Below, one piece after another: positions 12,747 to 21,152 of a stretch of DNA of 44,296 nt. Numbering within the stretch: the first letter of the stretch is position 1; each line of letters begins with the position of its first letter. Source of the DNA: Nitrospirota bacterium (GTDB taxonomy: Bacteria; Nitrospirota; UBA9217); the NCBI GenBank assembly GCA_035516965.1, contig DATIZR010000066.1, forward strand, positions 1 through 44,296, in the 5' to 3' direction. The notes beneath the pieces are model-generated. The model was not told the DNA's origin and did no database searches. It saw nothing but the letters and a program-made list of their open reading frames with translations. The translations under genes were made by a program, and so were the position numbers.

Positions 12747-13883
12747 GTGAAAGGGATCCTCAAAATCGCGTATAAGCTGCTGGTGAATGACAAGGGCAAG
12801 TTCGCCGCCCTGCTCGTCGGCATAACTTTCGCGGTTTTTTTGATGGTCATGATGACCTCGATGTTCGCCGGCATCCTGCACCGGTCATCCGCCACGGTCC
12901 TCAACGTAGGCGCCAAGCTTTGGGTGATGGACCCGGCGGTCAATACCCCGGCGAACAGCATCCCGATGCCGGATTATATATTGGACGCGGTAAGGAGCAT
13001 GAATGGCGTCAAGTACGCGGTACCGCTCTATTACGGCGGGGCGCTCGTGAAGCTGCGCAGCGGCGTCTATCAATCGGTGACGGTCCTCGGGCTGGACGAC
13101 TCCAGCCTGTACGGCAGGCCTGAGCTCATCGAGGGAGATATCGATGATATCTATGCAGAAAATGCTTTTGTTGTGGTCAAGGATGCGGAATTTCGCAAGC
13201 TCGAAAATCCCAAGGTCGGGACCGAATTCGAGATAAACGATCACCGGGGAGTCATTGTCGGCATTGCAAAAGTCACTACCAGCGGCTTGTTTGGAGTGCC
13301 GACCCTCTACACGACCTATAACAGGGCCATCAGCTATATACCCTCCATGAGATTTACCGCCGCATTTATCCTGGTCGAGCCGAAGAGCAGCGACGCTGTG
13401 CCGTACATCAAGGAGCAGGTAACGCAGCTTGGATACCTGGCGCTGACGAAAGACGAGTTTATCCAGAAGACTTCCGATTTTTACAAATACCAGACGGGTG
13501 TGGGCACCAACGTGCTCATCATGACGGTGATAAGTTTTATCGTGGGTTTATCCATTTCAGGCCAGACCTTTTACACCTTCATCCTGGAGAACCTGGAAAA
13601 ATTCGGCGCTTTAAAAGCGATCGGAGCGAAGGGGAAGGAACTCGTCTTTATGATCCTTTTCCAGGCGACATTTACGTCTCTTACCGGCTACGGCCTGGGC
13701 ATTGGCCTCGCCTCCCTTCTGATCACAATCGCAAAACTCAGGCTGCCGAGCTACGCAGCCAGAGTAACCTATGGAAATCTCGGTTTTGCCTTTGTCATGG
13801 TCGTGATCATTGCCGCTCTGTCATGTTATATCGGCGTAAGAAAAGTGCTCAGGATAGAGCCGTTCGACATTTTCAGAGGATAA
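12747..13883 (+). CDS. ABC transporter permease, FtsX/MacB/DevC type
   Basis: A 378-residue protein. One transmembrane helix near residues 20-43, a large extracytoplasmic domain (about 45-245), then three helices in the C-terminal third (V-L-I-M-T-V-I-S-F-I-V-G-L-S; F-M-I-L-F-Q-A-T-F-T-S; F-A-F-V-M-V-V-I-I-A-A-L) give the MacB/FtsX topology. The conserved E-K-F-G-A-L-K-A-I-G-A-K cytoplasmic loop and the final R-I-E-P-F-D-I-F-R-G support the DevC-like branch. The start lies after GGGAGAACGGCG. First gene of a four-gene tripartite export operon; the next gene begins 1 nt after its stop. Confidence 0.9.
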   Translation: MKGILKIAYKLLVNDKGKFAALLVGITFAVFLMVMMTSMFAGILHRSSATVLNVGAKLWVMDPAVNTPANSIPMPDYILDAVRSMNGVKYAVPLYYGGALVKLRSGVYQSVTVLGLDDSSLYGRPELIEGDIDDIYAENAFVVVKDAEFRKLENPKVGTEFEINDHRGVIVGIAKVTTSGLFGVPTLYTTYNRAISYIPSMRFTAAFILVEPKSSDAVPYIKEQVTQLGYLALTKDEFIQKTSDFYKYQTGVGTNVLIMTVISFIVGLSISGQTFYTFILENLEKFGALKAIGAKGKELVFMILFQATFTSLTGYGLGIGLASLLITIAKLRLPSYAARVTYGNLGFAFVMVVIIAALSCYIGVRKVLRIEPFDIFRG

Positions 13884-13884
13884 T

Positions 13885-14589
13885 ATGGCCAGGCTGGCGG
13901 TAAAAGCTGACGAACTGATCAAATGGTTCGGCGAAGGGGAAACAAAAACGTATGCCGTGCGGGGCGTCAGTTTTGAAGCCGGCTTTGGGGAGATGTTTTA
14001 CATTGAGGGCCCCTCAGGGAGCGGTAAAACAACCTTGCTCAGTTTGATCTCGGGAATTCTCAGGCCGAATTCGGGCTCGGTGGTGGTCGAGGACAAGGAT
14101 ATCTGGAACATGACGAGCGACCAGATCGCCGATTTCAGGTTGAACAAGGTTGGATTCGTGTTTCAGGATTACCACCTCTTTCCGCGGCTGACAACGGTCG
14201 AAAACGTGGCAATCCCTCTTATTCTGAAACGGCATGACTGGAATGAATCCATAAACAGGGCCATGGAGTATCTTGAAATAGTAGGGATCAAAGATCGTGC
14301 ATTTCTCCAGCCGGTCAAATTGAGCGGCGGTGAGCAGCAACGGGTGGCGATTGCACGAGCGATCGCAAGCAGCCCCGATATCCTGGTATTCGACGAGCCG
14401 ACCGCATCGCTGGACGGCGACACGGGGAGAAGAATCGTGGATTTCGTCAAGAAAAATGTCCTGAACGAGAACCGGTGCATCATCATCGTTACCCACGACA
14501 GCAGAATATTTGAATACGCAGACAGGATCATGAAAATGGAGGATGGCAGGATCATTGGCATCGAAAAAGGAGGTCCCCGTGAGGAATAA
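13885..14589 (+). CDS. ABC transporter ATP-binding protein (MacB/LolD/DevA type)
   Basis: A 234-residue protein with ATG 13885, 1 nt after the permease stop and behind CAGAGG. Walker A G-P-S-G-S-G-K-T-T (42-50), Q-loop Gln93, signature L-S-G-G-E-Q-Q (146-152), Walker B I-L-V-F-D-E-P (165-171) and switch His204 are all intact. It would energise the adjacent FtsX-type permease, which in this family transmits mechanical movement rather than carrying substrate across the membrane itself. Its 3' end overlaps the adaptor gene by 11 nt, indicating translational coupling. Confidence 0.93.
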   Translation: MARLAVKADELIKWFGEGETKTYAVRGVSFEAGFGEMFYIEGPSGSGKTTLLSLISGILRPNSGSVVVEDKDIWNMTSDQIADFRLNKVGFVFQDYHLFPRLTTVENVAIPLILKRHDWNESINRAMEYLEIVGIKDRAFLQPVKLSGGEQQRVAIARAIASSPDILVFDEPTASLDGDTGRRIVDFVKKNVLNENRCIIIVTHDSRIFEYADRIMKMEDGRIIGIEKGGPREE

Positions 14590-15541
14590 GGTGATATTCA
14601 TCGCTGCGGTCATCGGTCTGCTGATCGGCATCGTGGCCTCCTACATATCCGGCATAGAAAAAAAGCCCCAGCCTCCGGCGTTCAATCCGGCTTCCAATCC
14701 CTACGCTAAAGGCATTTATGCCAATGGCATCGTTGAAAGTTATCAGCATAACGGTGCGAACATTAATATATATCCTGAGGTTCCCGGAACGATCAAACAA
14801 ATCCTCGTTTCCGAGGGACAAAGCATAAAAAAAGATACTCCCCTGATCCTGATCGACGATTCTGTGCAGAGGGCAACGGTCGAGCAGCAGAAGGCGCAGA
14901 TAGAGTTCGCGAACGCAAGTCTCAAAAGCTCCCAGGACCAGCTGGATAAACTAAGGCAATCATATGCGCTGGAGCCGAGATCCGTGAGCAAAAACGATCT
15001 GGATAATGCGGAAAACGTGGTCAACATGGCAAAAGCAAATATCGAAGTAGTGCGGAAACAGTACGAACTCGCCCAAACGCTGTTGTCCAAGTACACTATA
15101 AAAGCGCCCATGGATGGCGCGATCCTGTCGATCAATGCTGCGGCCGGCAGTTACGTATCTGCGCAGGGCTCGTACGATACTTATACGCAGGGATTTGCAC
15201 CCATCCTGGTCATGGGCAGTTCGCAAGCCTTTATCGGGGTCAGATGTTATATCGACGAGATACTCGTGCACAGATTGCCGAAGGCATCGCTGATGAAAGC
15301 AACAATGTTCATACGGGGCACGGACATCAGCATTCCCTTGGAATTCGTGCGGGTACAGCCCTATGTATCGCCCAAGATCGAACTTTCAAGCCAAAGGACC
15401 GAACGGGTGGATGTCAGGGTATTGCCGGTGATATTCAGGTTCAAGAGGCAAAAAGACATTGATGTTTATCCAGGTCAGTTGGTGGACGTTTATATTGGAG
15501 ATAAAGAGAAAGAGGCGAAAGGTACCGGCACTCTGCAATGA
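14579..15541 (+). CDS. HlyD/MacA-type periplasmic adaptor subunit
   Basis: A 320-residue protein. I choose GTG 14579, since AAAGGAGG sits 5-8 nt before it; the longer frame from 14543 has no SD. Residues about 5-24 form an N-terminal membrane anchor, followed by a barrel-sandwich (lipoyl-like) domain starting I-Y-P-E-V-P-G-T-I-K-Q-I, an alpha-helical hairpin rich in Q/K/L (about 95-165), and the return strand Y-T-I-K-A-P-M-D-G-A-I-L. It links the inner-membrane ABC pair to the outer-membrane channel encoded next. Confidence 0.9.
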   Translation: MRNKVIFIAAVIGLLIGIVASYISGIEKKPQPPAFNPASNPYAKGIYANGIVESYQHNGANINIYPEVPGTIKQILVSEGQSIKKDTPLILIDDSVQRATVEQQKAQIEFANASLKSSQDQLDKLRQSYALEPRSVSKNDLDNAENVVNMAKANIEVVRKQYELAQTLLSKYTIKAPMDGAILSINAAAGSYVSAQGSYDTYTQGFAPILVMGSSQAFIGVRCYIDEILVHRLPKASLMKATMFIRGTDISIPLEFVRVQPYVSPKIELSSQRTERVDVRVLPVIFRFKRQKDIDVYPGQLVDVYIGDKEKEAKGTGTLQ

Positions 15542-15641
15542 CCGCGAGAAACATTTCCCGGAAAGGTCAATGTCCTTGTTTCGACAAAAACTGACAAGTT
15601 GCTCGAAAATACGGAAGACGATAGGCGCTGACAGGGCGGGT

Positions 15642-17114
15642 ATGCGGTCGCTCAGGGGGCTGTGCGTAGTGTCTCTGTTCTGTATGCTCGGTTGTGCTGT
15701 GGGGCCGAATTTTGAGCGTCCCAAACCGCCGTCGATCGAGCGCTACACCCCTGAAGCAGGGCCAGCCGCGACGATACCTGCAGACGGCAAGGCGCAGCAC
15801 TTTGAACAGGGTGCCAGGATCGTTGCCGACTGGTGGCGTCTTTTCAACTCTCCCCAGCTCGACACCGTCGTCAAAGAGGCCATCGCGAACAATCAGAACC
15901 TGCAGGCGGCGCAGGCCAGTCTGCGCCAAAGCCAGGATATTCTCCGCGCCGGCTATGGCATTTTCTACCCGCAGATCGATGCCGGTTTTGACGCGACACG
16001 CCAGAAGTTCTCCCCGGCCGGCGTCGGTGGCAGTGCCCCGAGCAGCATCTTTAATGTGTTCACCCTTTCGGCGACAGTCGGCTATGCCCTCGATGTCTTC
16101 GGTGGCGAGCGCCGTGCCGTGGAAAGCCTGCGGGCCCAGGTCGACGTTCAACACTACACGGTCATCGGAACGTACCTTGCGTTGTCTGGCAATATTGTCA
16201 ACACTGTCATCGCCCAGGCAGCCTACCAGGAACAGATCACGGCAACCGAGGAGATCATCAGCTTCCAACGGGATCAAATAAAGATCACCGACGCGCAGGC
16301 ACGAGCCGGGCTAGTCCCCTACGCGAACCTGCTCAGCCTCCAAAGCCAGCTGGCCGCCCTCGAGGCAACGCTCCCTCCGCTCCGGCAAAAGCTCAGCCAG
16401 ACCGAGCACCTGCTTGCCTCCCTGGTAGGCCGCACACCAGCTGAATGGATTTCGCCTCAAGTCGATCTGGCAGACCTCACGCTTCCCGGCGAACTGCCGA
16501 TAACGCTGCCTTCCGAACTGGTGCGCCAGCGTCCCGATATTCTTGCGGCTGAAGCCCAGCTGCATAGCGCAAGCGCCGACATTGGAGTTGCCACAGCATC
16601 GTTATTCCCGAGCTTCACGCTGAACGGCGCCTACGGCTCGGAGAGCGGTGCTACGAAGGACCTCTTGAAAAGCGGCAGCAATGTCTGGAGCCTGGGCGCG
16701 AACGTCACTGCGCCGCTGTTCCATGGCGGGACGCTGTGGTACAAGCGCAAGGCTGCCCTCGAAGGCTACCAGCAGTCCCTGGCCTTGTATCGCCAGACCG
16801 TCCTCAGCGCCTTTGCCCAGGTCGCCGATACTTTGCGTGCGCTGGAACATGACGCCGAGTCGGTGCATGCCCAGTCCCAGGCGCTCAGTACGTCGGAGGA
16901 AGCGCTGCGGCTGATCTTGGCAAATTACCAGGCAGGCACGGCCACCTATGTTCAGGTCCTCATCGCGAACGGCCAATACCAACAGGCGAAGATCGGTTAT
17001 CTCCAGTCAGTAGCCCAGCGCTATCAGGATACGGTAGCCCTTTTTGTCAGTTTGGGCGGCGGTTGGTGGAATGATGAAGAAAATGCCGCAGGCACCGTAT
17101 CGAAAAGAAACTAG
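15642..17114 (+). CDS. NodT/OprM-type outer-membrane efflux lipoprotein
   Basis: About 490 residues. ATG 15642 gives a textbook lipoprotein signal (M-R-S-L-R-G then a hydrophobic core and lipobox M-L-G-C); ATG 15570, preceded by GGAAAGG, would add 24 residues and is the alternative. The mature start G-C-A-V-G-P-N-F-x-R-P is the NodT hallmark, followed by D-W-W-R-L-F-N-S-P-Q-L-D, two OEP repeats and L-P-S-E-L-V-R-Q-R-P-D-I-L-A-A-E-A-Q-L. It forms the trimeric TolC-like duct of the export system. Last gene of the operon, followed by a 7-bp hairpin without U-run (17120-17144). Confidence 0.92.
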   Translation: MRSLRGLCVVSLFCMLGCAVGPNFERPKPPSIERYTPEAGPAATIPADGKAQHFEQGARIVADWWRLFNSPQLDTVVKEAIANNQNLQAAQASLRQSQDILRAGYGIFYPQIDAGFDATRQKFSPAGVGGSAPSSIFNVFTLSATVGYALDVFGGERRAVESLRAQVDVQHYTVIGTYLALSGNIVNTVIAQAAYQEQITATEEIISFQRDQIKITDAQARAGLVPYANLLSLQSQLAALEATLPPLRQKLSQTEHLLASLVGRTPAEWISPQVDLADLTLPGELPITLPSELVRQRPDILAAEAQLHSASADIGVATASLFPSFTLNGAYGSESGATKDLLKSGSNVWSLGANVTAPLFHGGTLWYKRKAALEGYQQSLALYRQTVLSAFAQVADTLRALEHDAESVHAQSQALSTSEEALRLILANYQAGTATYVQVLIANGQYQQAKIGYLQSVAQRYQDTVALFVSLGGGWWNDEENAAGTVSKRN

Positions 17115-17280
17115 GGGCCGCTCTTGCGAGGACCCGCCAAGAGCAGTGGCGGAGAGGAGAGGCTGTGGATCAGACGAGGTGACCGTAAGGCGACAAGGTG
17201 ACGATAAAGCGAGCGAGACTGTAAAGATCGGCCGACACGTCAGCATCGCTACGCGGTGATGTGGTTGCAGACTTGCCGTG

Positions 17281-18096
17281 TCAGGCCGCTTTCTTTCGCG
17301 CTCTGAAAAGGGCGCCTGCCGTGAAGGGAGAAGTGCGGAAACCCGTCATGCCGGTGAACAGAATGTCTGCAAAGCCCGCCCTCCGGAGCGTCAGGAGATG
17401 GTCCCCGACCGGGACCGCGCCGCCGATTCATTGCGACCACGCTTCAGCGCTGCCTGCCATGCCCTGGGGCAGTTCCTGCTCCAGAACCACATCGGCGAAG
17501 CCGAGCCTGCCCTCCGGCTTCAGCACCCGGTTGATCTCGCGGAACAGGGTCTCCTTCTCCGGCGAGAGATTGATGACGCCGTTCGAGATGACAATATCGA
17601 AGGTGTTATCGTCGAAAGGCAGGCTCTCCGACTCGAGTTGCTGCACCCCGGCCATCTCGATTCCTGCCTTCTTAAGGTTCTCGCGCGCCCGCTCCACCAT
17701 GGCTTCGGTCAGATCGACCCCCTGCACCCTTCCCTGGGGGCCGGTCAATCGCGCCGCGATGTACAGGTCAAAGCCCGCGCCGCATCCGACATCGAGGACG
17801 ATCGACCCGGGCTGGATCGGGAACAGGGAAAAGGGATTGCCCACGCCGCAAAAGGATTCGAGCAGGCCTGGATAGGCAGCGTTGACCAGCGCGGGATCAT
17901 AGCCGAGCAGCTGTGCGCCTTCCTTACCCGTGGGGTAGGAGAACTTCCCGGAGACCGATTGAGCGACCGCGGAATATTTGCTCCGCACCGCGCTCCGGAT
18001 CTCTTCCGTCTGCAGTCCCTCCTGGCGGCACCCGCCCGTGCCGCTCGCCGGCGCTCAGGACGAGCCAGCCTGGATGTGCTTCTGCTTTTCCTGCAT
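17281..18096 (-). CDS. ArsM-like SAM-dependent methyltransferase, candidate selenoprotein with two in-frame UGA codons
   Basis: ATG 18096 follows GAGAGGTGACCC, 4 nt after the kinase stop. One frame of 272 codons runs to TGA 17281-17283, interrupted only by UGA at codon 14 (18057-18055) and codon 223 (17430-17428). SAM motif V-L-D-V-G-C-G-A-G-F-D lies at 100-110 and S-N-G-V-I-N-L-S at 171-178. UGA 223 sits in W-S-Q-x-I-G-G-A-V, where arsenite methyltransferases have a conserved As-binding Cys (W-x-x-C-x-x-G-A). Cys83 (F-C-G-V-G-N-P) is another ligand candidate. A typical ArsM tail (L-L-T-L-R-R-A-G-F-A-D-I) follows. Each UGA is followed by a perfect SECIS-like hairpin. A twice-mutated pseudogene is the alternative. 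Confidence 0.82.
17400..17430 (-). promoter_or_regulatory. SECIS-like hairpin after the second UGA of the methyltransferase
   Basis: On the minus strand, UGA (17430-17428) is followed by 11 nt, then GGTCCC (17416-17411), loop GGTCG (17410-17406) and GGGACC (17405-17400): six perfect pairs. The loop begins 17 nt after the UGA and with G, fitting the bacterial SECIS description. Confidence 0.7.
18025..18057 (-). promoter_or_regulatory. SECIS-like hairpin after the first UGA of the methyltransferase
   Basis: On the minus strand, UGA (18057-18055) is followed by 10 nt, then GCGGCAC (18044-18038), loop GGGCGG (18037-18032) and GTGCCGC (18031-18025): seven perfect pairs. The loop begins 17 nt after the UGA and with G, the same geometry as after the second UGA. 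Confidence 0.7.
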
Positions 18097-18099
18097 GGG

Positions 18100-18657
18100 T
18101 CACCTCTCGTTTTTCAAATACGCTATGCAGCGGTCGACAGAATTTTTTAAAGACTCCTTGCCGGTATCAACGAGCAGACGATCGGCATTGATCGGTTCCG
18201 CTTTATCTCTCAGATCTAAATATAATTTGTACGTTCTGTTGGCGGCAGGATGCGCGCCCGCACGTCGATCGTTCTCGAGCCTTTGTCTGGCAACGGCGTC
18301 ATCACAGACGCATTCAATGATGACAGGTTTTACCTCGAATGATTCGGCCCGTGACAGGAGCTGTTCCGTCTGGTACGATTGAGAGAATGTTCTCCCGTCA
18401 ATAACAATGGTTTGTTCCGGGTTTGCTCTCAGCAGATATCCTGCTATGAGATAAACGACCATCATGCAGAGATCATCCTGCTCGCGGGAAAAATCGATCT
18501 GCTCATTTGAAAACAACTCTGCGCGGATTTCGTCCTTGCTCAGGACCAGTGCGTGCAGTCTTGTTGCGAGCTGCCGGGCAATGGAGCTCTTCCCTGTTCC
18601 AGGCAATCCCGCCATGGCGATCAACAATCTTTTATGTGCTAAAAGTTTATTCCCCAT
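18100..18657 (-). CDS. P-loop ATP-dependent kinase (AAA_33/zeta-toxin-like fold)
   Basis: A 185-residue protein. Walker A is A-G-L-P-G-T-G-K-S-S (about 16-25), followed by a D-E-I-R-A-E-L-F region (about 43-50), V-I-D-G-R-T-F (about 85-91) and the R-Q-R-L-E-N-D-R-R-A lid. It resembles small-molecule or nucleotide kinases of the AAA_33 group. The substrate is not evident. It sits between the Mur-ligase fusion (57 nt upstream) and the candidate selenoprotein methyltransferase (3-nt gap), clearly co-transcribed. The fold is also shared with seryl-tRNA(Sec) kinase, but bacteria normally use SelA, so that reading is not supported. Confidence 0.8.
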   Translation of the reverse strand: MGNKLLAHKRLLIAMAGLPGTGKSSIARQLATRLHALVLSKDEIRAELFSNEQIDFSREQDDLCMMVVYLIAGYLLRANPEQTIVIDGRTFSQSYQTEQLLSRAESFEVKPVIIECVCDDAVARQRLENDRRAGAHPAANRTYKLYLDLRDKAEPINADRLLVDTGKESLKNSVDRCIAYLKNER

Positions 18658-18714
18658 ACTTCCGATCGGTCATGGAGTTCATGTTGGCCGGAGCGCAGGA
18701 GGTCAGTTGCCGTT

Positions 18715-20634
18715 TTATGCCTTTCTCATTTCCCCGCCGAACACTTCCACAACCTTCCTCACCAGAGCAGGCAGCGACGGGTCCCGTGCTCCCATGAGAA
18801 GAACGCAGTCTTCCGGTTTCGCATCGGCTTTTAACCTGGCCAATAATTCATCGCGGTTGCTCAGCGCTTTTGCATGGAATGCGACGGGACCAAGGCCATT
18901 GATGATATCTTCCGAGGAAATATCTTTTTGTGCCGTGCCTCCCGCATAATAGATCGGCAGGAGGTAGAGCGAGTCCTGCCGCCGGAAGACGGTCCGGAAG
19001 GTCGCGATGTATTCATCCTTTAAGAACCGCGTCGGACCGAACCCGTGGGGCTGATATACGGCAATGAGGCGCTCCGAAAGGCCCCGGCTGGCGCGGACAA
19101 CGGCCGCTATCTTTGCCGGATTGTGCGCAAAGTCATCGACCACAGAGACGTTCTCTTTTGTCCTGGTCACGGAAAAACGCCGGGCCACGCCCTCAAAATT
19201 CCTTACCGCTTCAGCGAGCGCTTCCGGCTCGCATCCCAGATGTTCGCACACGCAAAGCGCCGCGCACAGGTTCTCAAGATTATGCTCGCCGGGAAGCGGC
19301 AGATCATATTCAACGCCGCCTTTGACCAGCTTGACCGAGGTGGGTAGGAGCTGTATATGGTCCGGCCGCCACGAGGACGAACCATTCCGGCCGAAGCGCA
19401 CGGTTGCGGGAAGGGAGGCGAGGATCGGATCGTCGGCATTGGAAGCTGTCCAGGGTGCGTTTAAAGCCAGCGTCTCGAAAAGCTTTGCTATCTCATCAGT
19501 GCTCTTGTGGTCCTTGGAAACATTCAGGATGACCGCGGTCTCGGGACAATATTTGACGAGCGTTCCGTCGCTTTCGTCCGCCTCCACTACCAGGAGATCG
19601 GAACCGCCGCCATAGGCATTGCCGAGAAGCCCCTGTTTCTCCAGCCTGCGCAAACCGGCGCCGCTGATGAGGGAGGGCGATTTTTCGCAGGCCGTCAGGA
19701 ATTCGAATATCATTGCGGTCACCGTGGACTTGCCGCTCGTGCCGGCGACTGCGATCGTCTTTTTTGTCGCGATGATCGCGCTCAGAAGGTCGGAGCGATG
19801 GATGATGGGAATGCCGCGGCTGCGGCTCGCGGCGATGTCGGGATTCGAATCTTCGATTGCGGTTGAGACGCAGACGACATCAATATCCTCACGCACGCCC
19901 GAGCCGTCCTGGGGAACAATAGCGCACCCGAGCCCTTCCAGTGATCGCCGGATGGAGGCGGTATCCTCGCTTCCATGGAAACGATCGGAGCCGGAGACCG
20001 CGATCCCCTGAAAGCGCAGGTACTGCGCCAGCGCGCTCATGCCGCTGCCGAAAATGCCGGTAAAATGGATGCTGCGGCATGGGCGCCCGTTGATAACGAT
20101 GGCTGGAGGATCGACGTACACGAGCGTGCCTTCCTTGACCATATCAAACAGGCGAATGATGTCGTGATTACGCAGGCACACGCACCCGTGCGAGAGGGGG
20201 GTGCCGATCAGGTCCTCCCGGCCGGTGCCGTGTATGTAGATGTAACGCTCGTAGGAATCCACGCCCGCGCCCCTGTTGATCCCCTCCTCAAGGCCTTCGA
20301 GCCGGAGAATACGTGTCAGGATGAGGTTGTCTCCGGTTTGATGATGGTCCCAGTCCATGCCCGAATCTTCGCGGTCCCTGAAAATGCGGCCAGCGGGAGC
20401 GTCGGCTCCGAACTTCTCCCTGATCCGATGGAGACCGAGAGGCGTTTTGAGCGAGTTCTCCCGATTGCCGTTCCCGAAGCGGGACGTGGAGGCGTTGTAT
20501 CGCTCGACGATGGTGCTGTTCGCGCAGACGAGGAGTGTTTGCGTCTCGATGGACACGACGAGATAAAGGTCTCCCGGGTCGATCAGGAACTGACCTATTT
20601 TATTGTAGATACGGCGTAATCGAGCAGTTTCCAT
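18715..20634 (-). CDS. Fusion of L,D-transpeptidase (YkuD) domain with MurC/Mpl-like ligase
   Basis: About 639 residues from ATG 20634; GTG 20733 would add 33 unlikely residues, and neither start has a clear SD. Residues 20-175 are a YkuD domain: I-H-G-T (His135) and S-H-G-C (Cys151) followed by x-x-L-R-N-x-D. From about 188 a Mur ligase begins: F-T-G-I-F-G-S-G-M-S, S-G-S-D, P-loop G-T-S-G-K-S-T (298-304), E-A-D-E-S-D-G-T, G-E-H-N-L-E-N and D-D-F-A-H-N-P-A-K-I. Mpl reattaches recycled murein tripeptide to UDP-MurNAc in the cytoplasm. No signal peptide or membrane segment is visible, so the YkuD part probably also acts there, perhaps as an L,D-carboxypeptidase trimming tetrapeptide. First gene of a three-gene operon. 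Confidence 0.85.
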   Translation of the reverse strand: METARLRRIYNKIGQFLIDPGDLYLVVSIETQTLLVCANSTIVERYNASTSRFGNGNRENSLKTPLGLHRIREKFGADAPAGRIFRDREDSGMDWDHHQTGDNLILTRILRLEGLEEGINRGAGVDSYERYIYIHGTGREDLIGTPLSHGCVCLRNHDIIRLFDMVKEGTLVYVDPPAIVINGRPCRSIHFTGIFGSGMSALAQYLRFQGIAVSGSDRFHGSEDTASIRRSLEGLGCAIVPQDGSGVREDIDVVCVSTAIEDSNPDIAASRSRGIPIIHRSDLLSAIIATKKTIAVAGTSGKSTVTAMIFEFLTACEKSPSLISGAGLRRLEKQGLLGNAYGGGSDLLVVEADESDGTLVKYCPETAVILNVSKDHKSTDEIAKLFETLALNAPWTASNADDPILASLPATVRFGRNGSSSWRPDHIQLLPTSVKLVKGGVEYDLPLPGEHNLENLCAALCVCEHLGCEPEALAEAVRNFEGVARRFSVTRTKENVSVVDDFAHNPAKIAAVVRASRGLSERLIAVYQPHGFGPTRFLKDEYIATFRTVFRRQDSLYLLPIYYAGGTAQKDISSEDIINGLGPVAFHAKALSNRDELLARLKADAKPEDCVLLMGARDPSLPALVRKVVEVFGGEMRKA

Positions 20635-20921
20635 AGATTGCAAACAATGATACTGAAACCACGGGTTCTGCTGCGCAGAACACATTGATATACACAGGTT
20701 AGATAAGAGCCAAAAGATTGAATCTGGTTTCACCCTGTGCGACGAAGTCGCCTGTGGTTATACCAACACATAATAATGGCGGCGATGGCTCATGTCAAGA
20801 CGATAGCGTCAGCCTGGGTGTCCCCGCGGTCGCAGCGGGCGCCTGACCCCGGTCAAGGGATGCCGGCAAGGTCCCTTGTTCTGGAGAGAACCCTTGGCAT
20901 ATTTTTGCCAGGTGAGTTAAA

Positions 20922-21134
20922 ATGAGTGCAGAGGAGCGGGGTATGGTTACGCATTTCCACAAGACCGTTGATCCGGCCAGCGCCGGGAAAGAGAAAAAAA
21001 CAGCCACGCCGCCAGCGGGGGCAGGCAAAGAAGACACCTGCAGGTGCGAAGAAGTCTCGGAAATGAAGCCCCGGCAGCTTCTCGGGCTCATGCTAAGCGA
21101 CCTGGCCTTCTGGAAAAAAGCGAAAAAGACGTGA
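20922..21134 (+). CDS. Small hypothetical protein with C-R-C-E motif
   Basis: A 70-residue protein; ATG 20922 follows AGGTGAG at 6 nt. The N-terminal half is Lys/Ala/Pro-rich and looks disordered. The C-terminal half (T-C-R-C-E-E-V-S-E-M-K-P-R-Q-L-L-G-L-M-L then S-D-L-A-F-W-K-K) looks folded and amphipathic, possibly a metal-binding or membrane-surface element. Family not recognised. It stands alone, followed by an inverted-repeat element. Confidence 0.5.
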   Translation: MSAEERGMVTHFHKTVDPASAGKEKKTATPPAGAGKEDTCRCEEVSEMKPRQLLGLMLSDLAFWKKAKKT

Positions 21135-21152
21135 TCCTGAAGAGGACAGTAG

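Noticed and set aside
17428-17988. Methyltransferase called as an ordinary 186-residue protein
   Set aside because: The GTG start has no SD and lacks the conserved N-terminus; the stop cuts the protein in the middle of the W-x-x-C/U-x-x-G-A motif. The UGA-extended frame explains both ends.
18100-18657. Reading the operon kinase as seryl-tRNA(Sec) kinase supporting selenoprotein synthesis
   Set aside because: PSTK belongs to archaea and eukaryotes; bacteria use SelA. The fold alone is not evidence.
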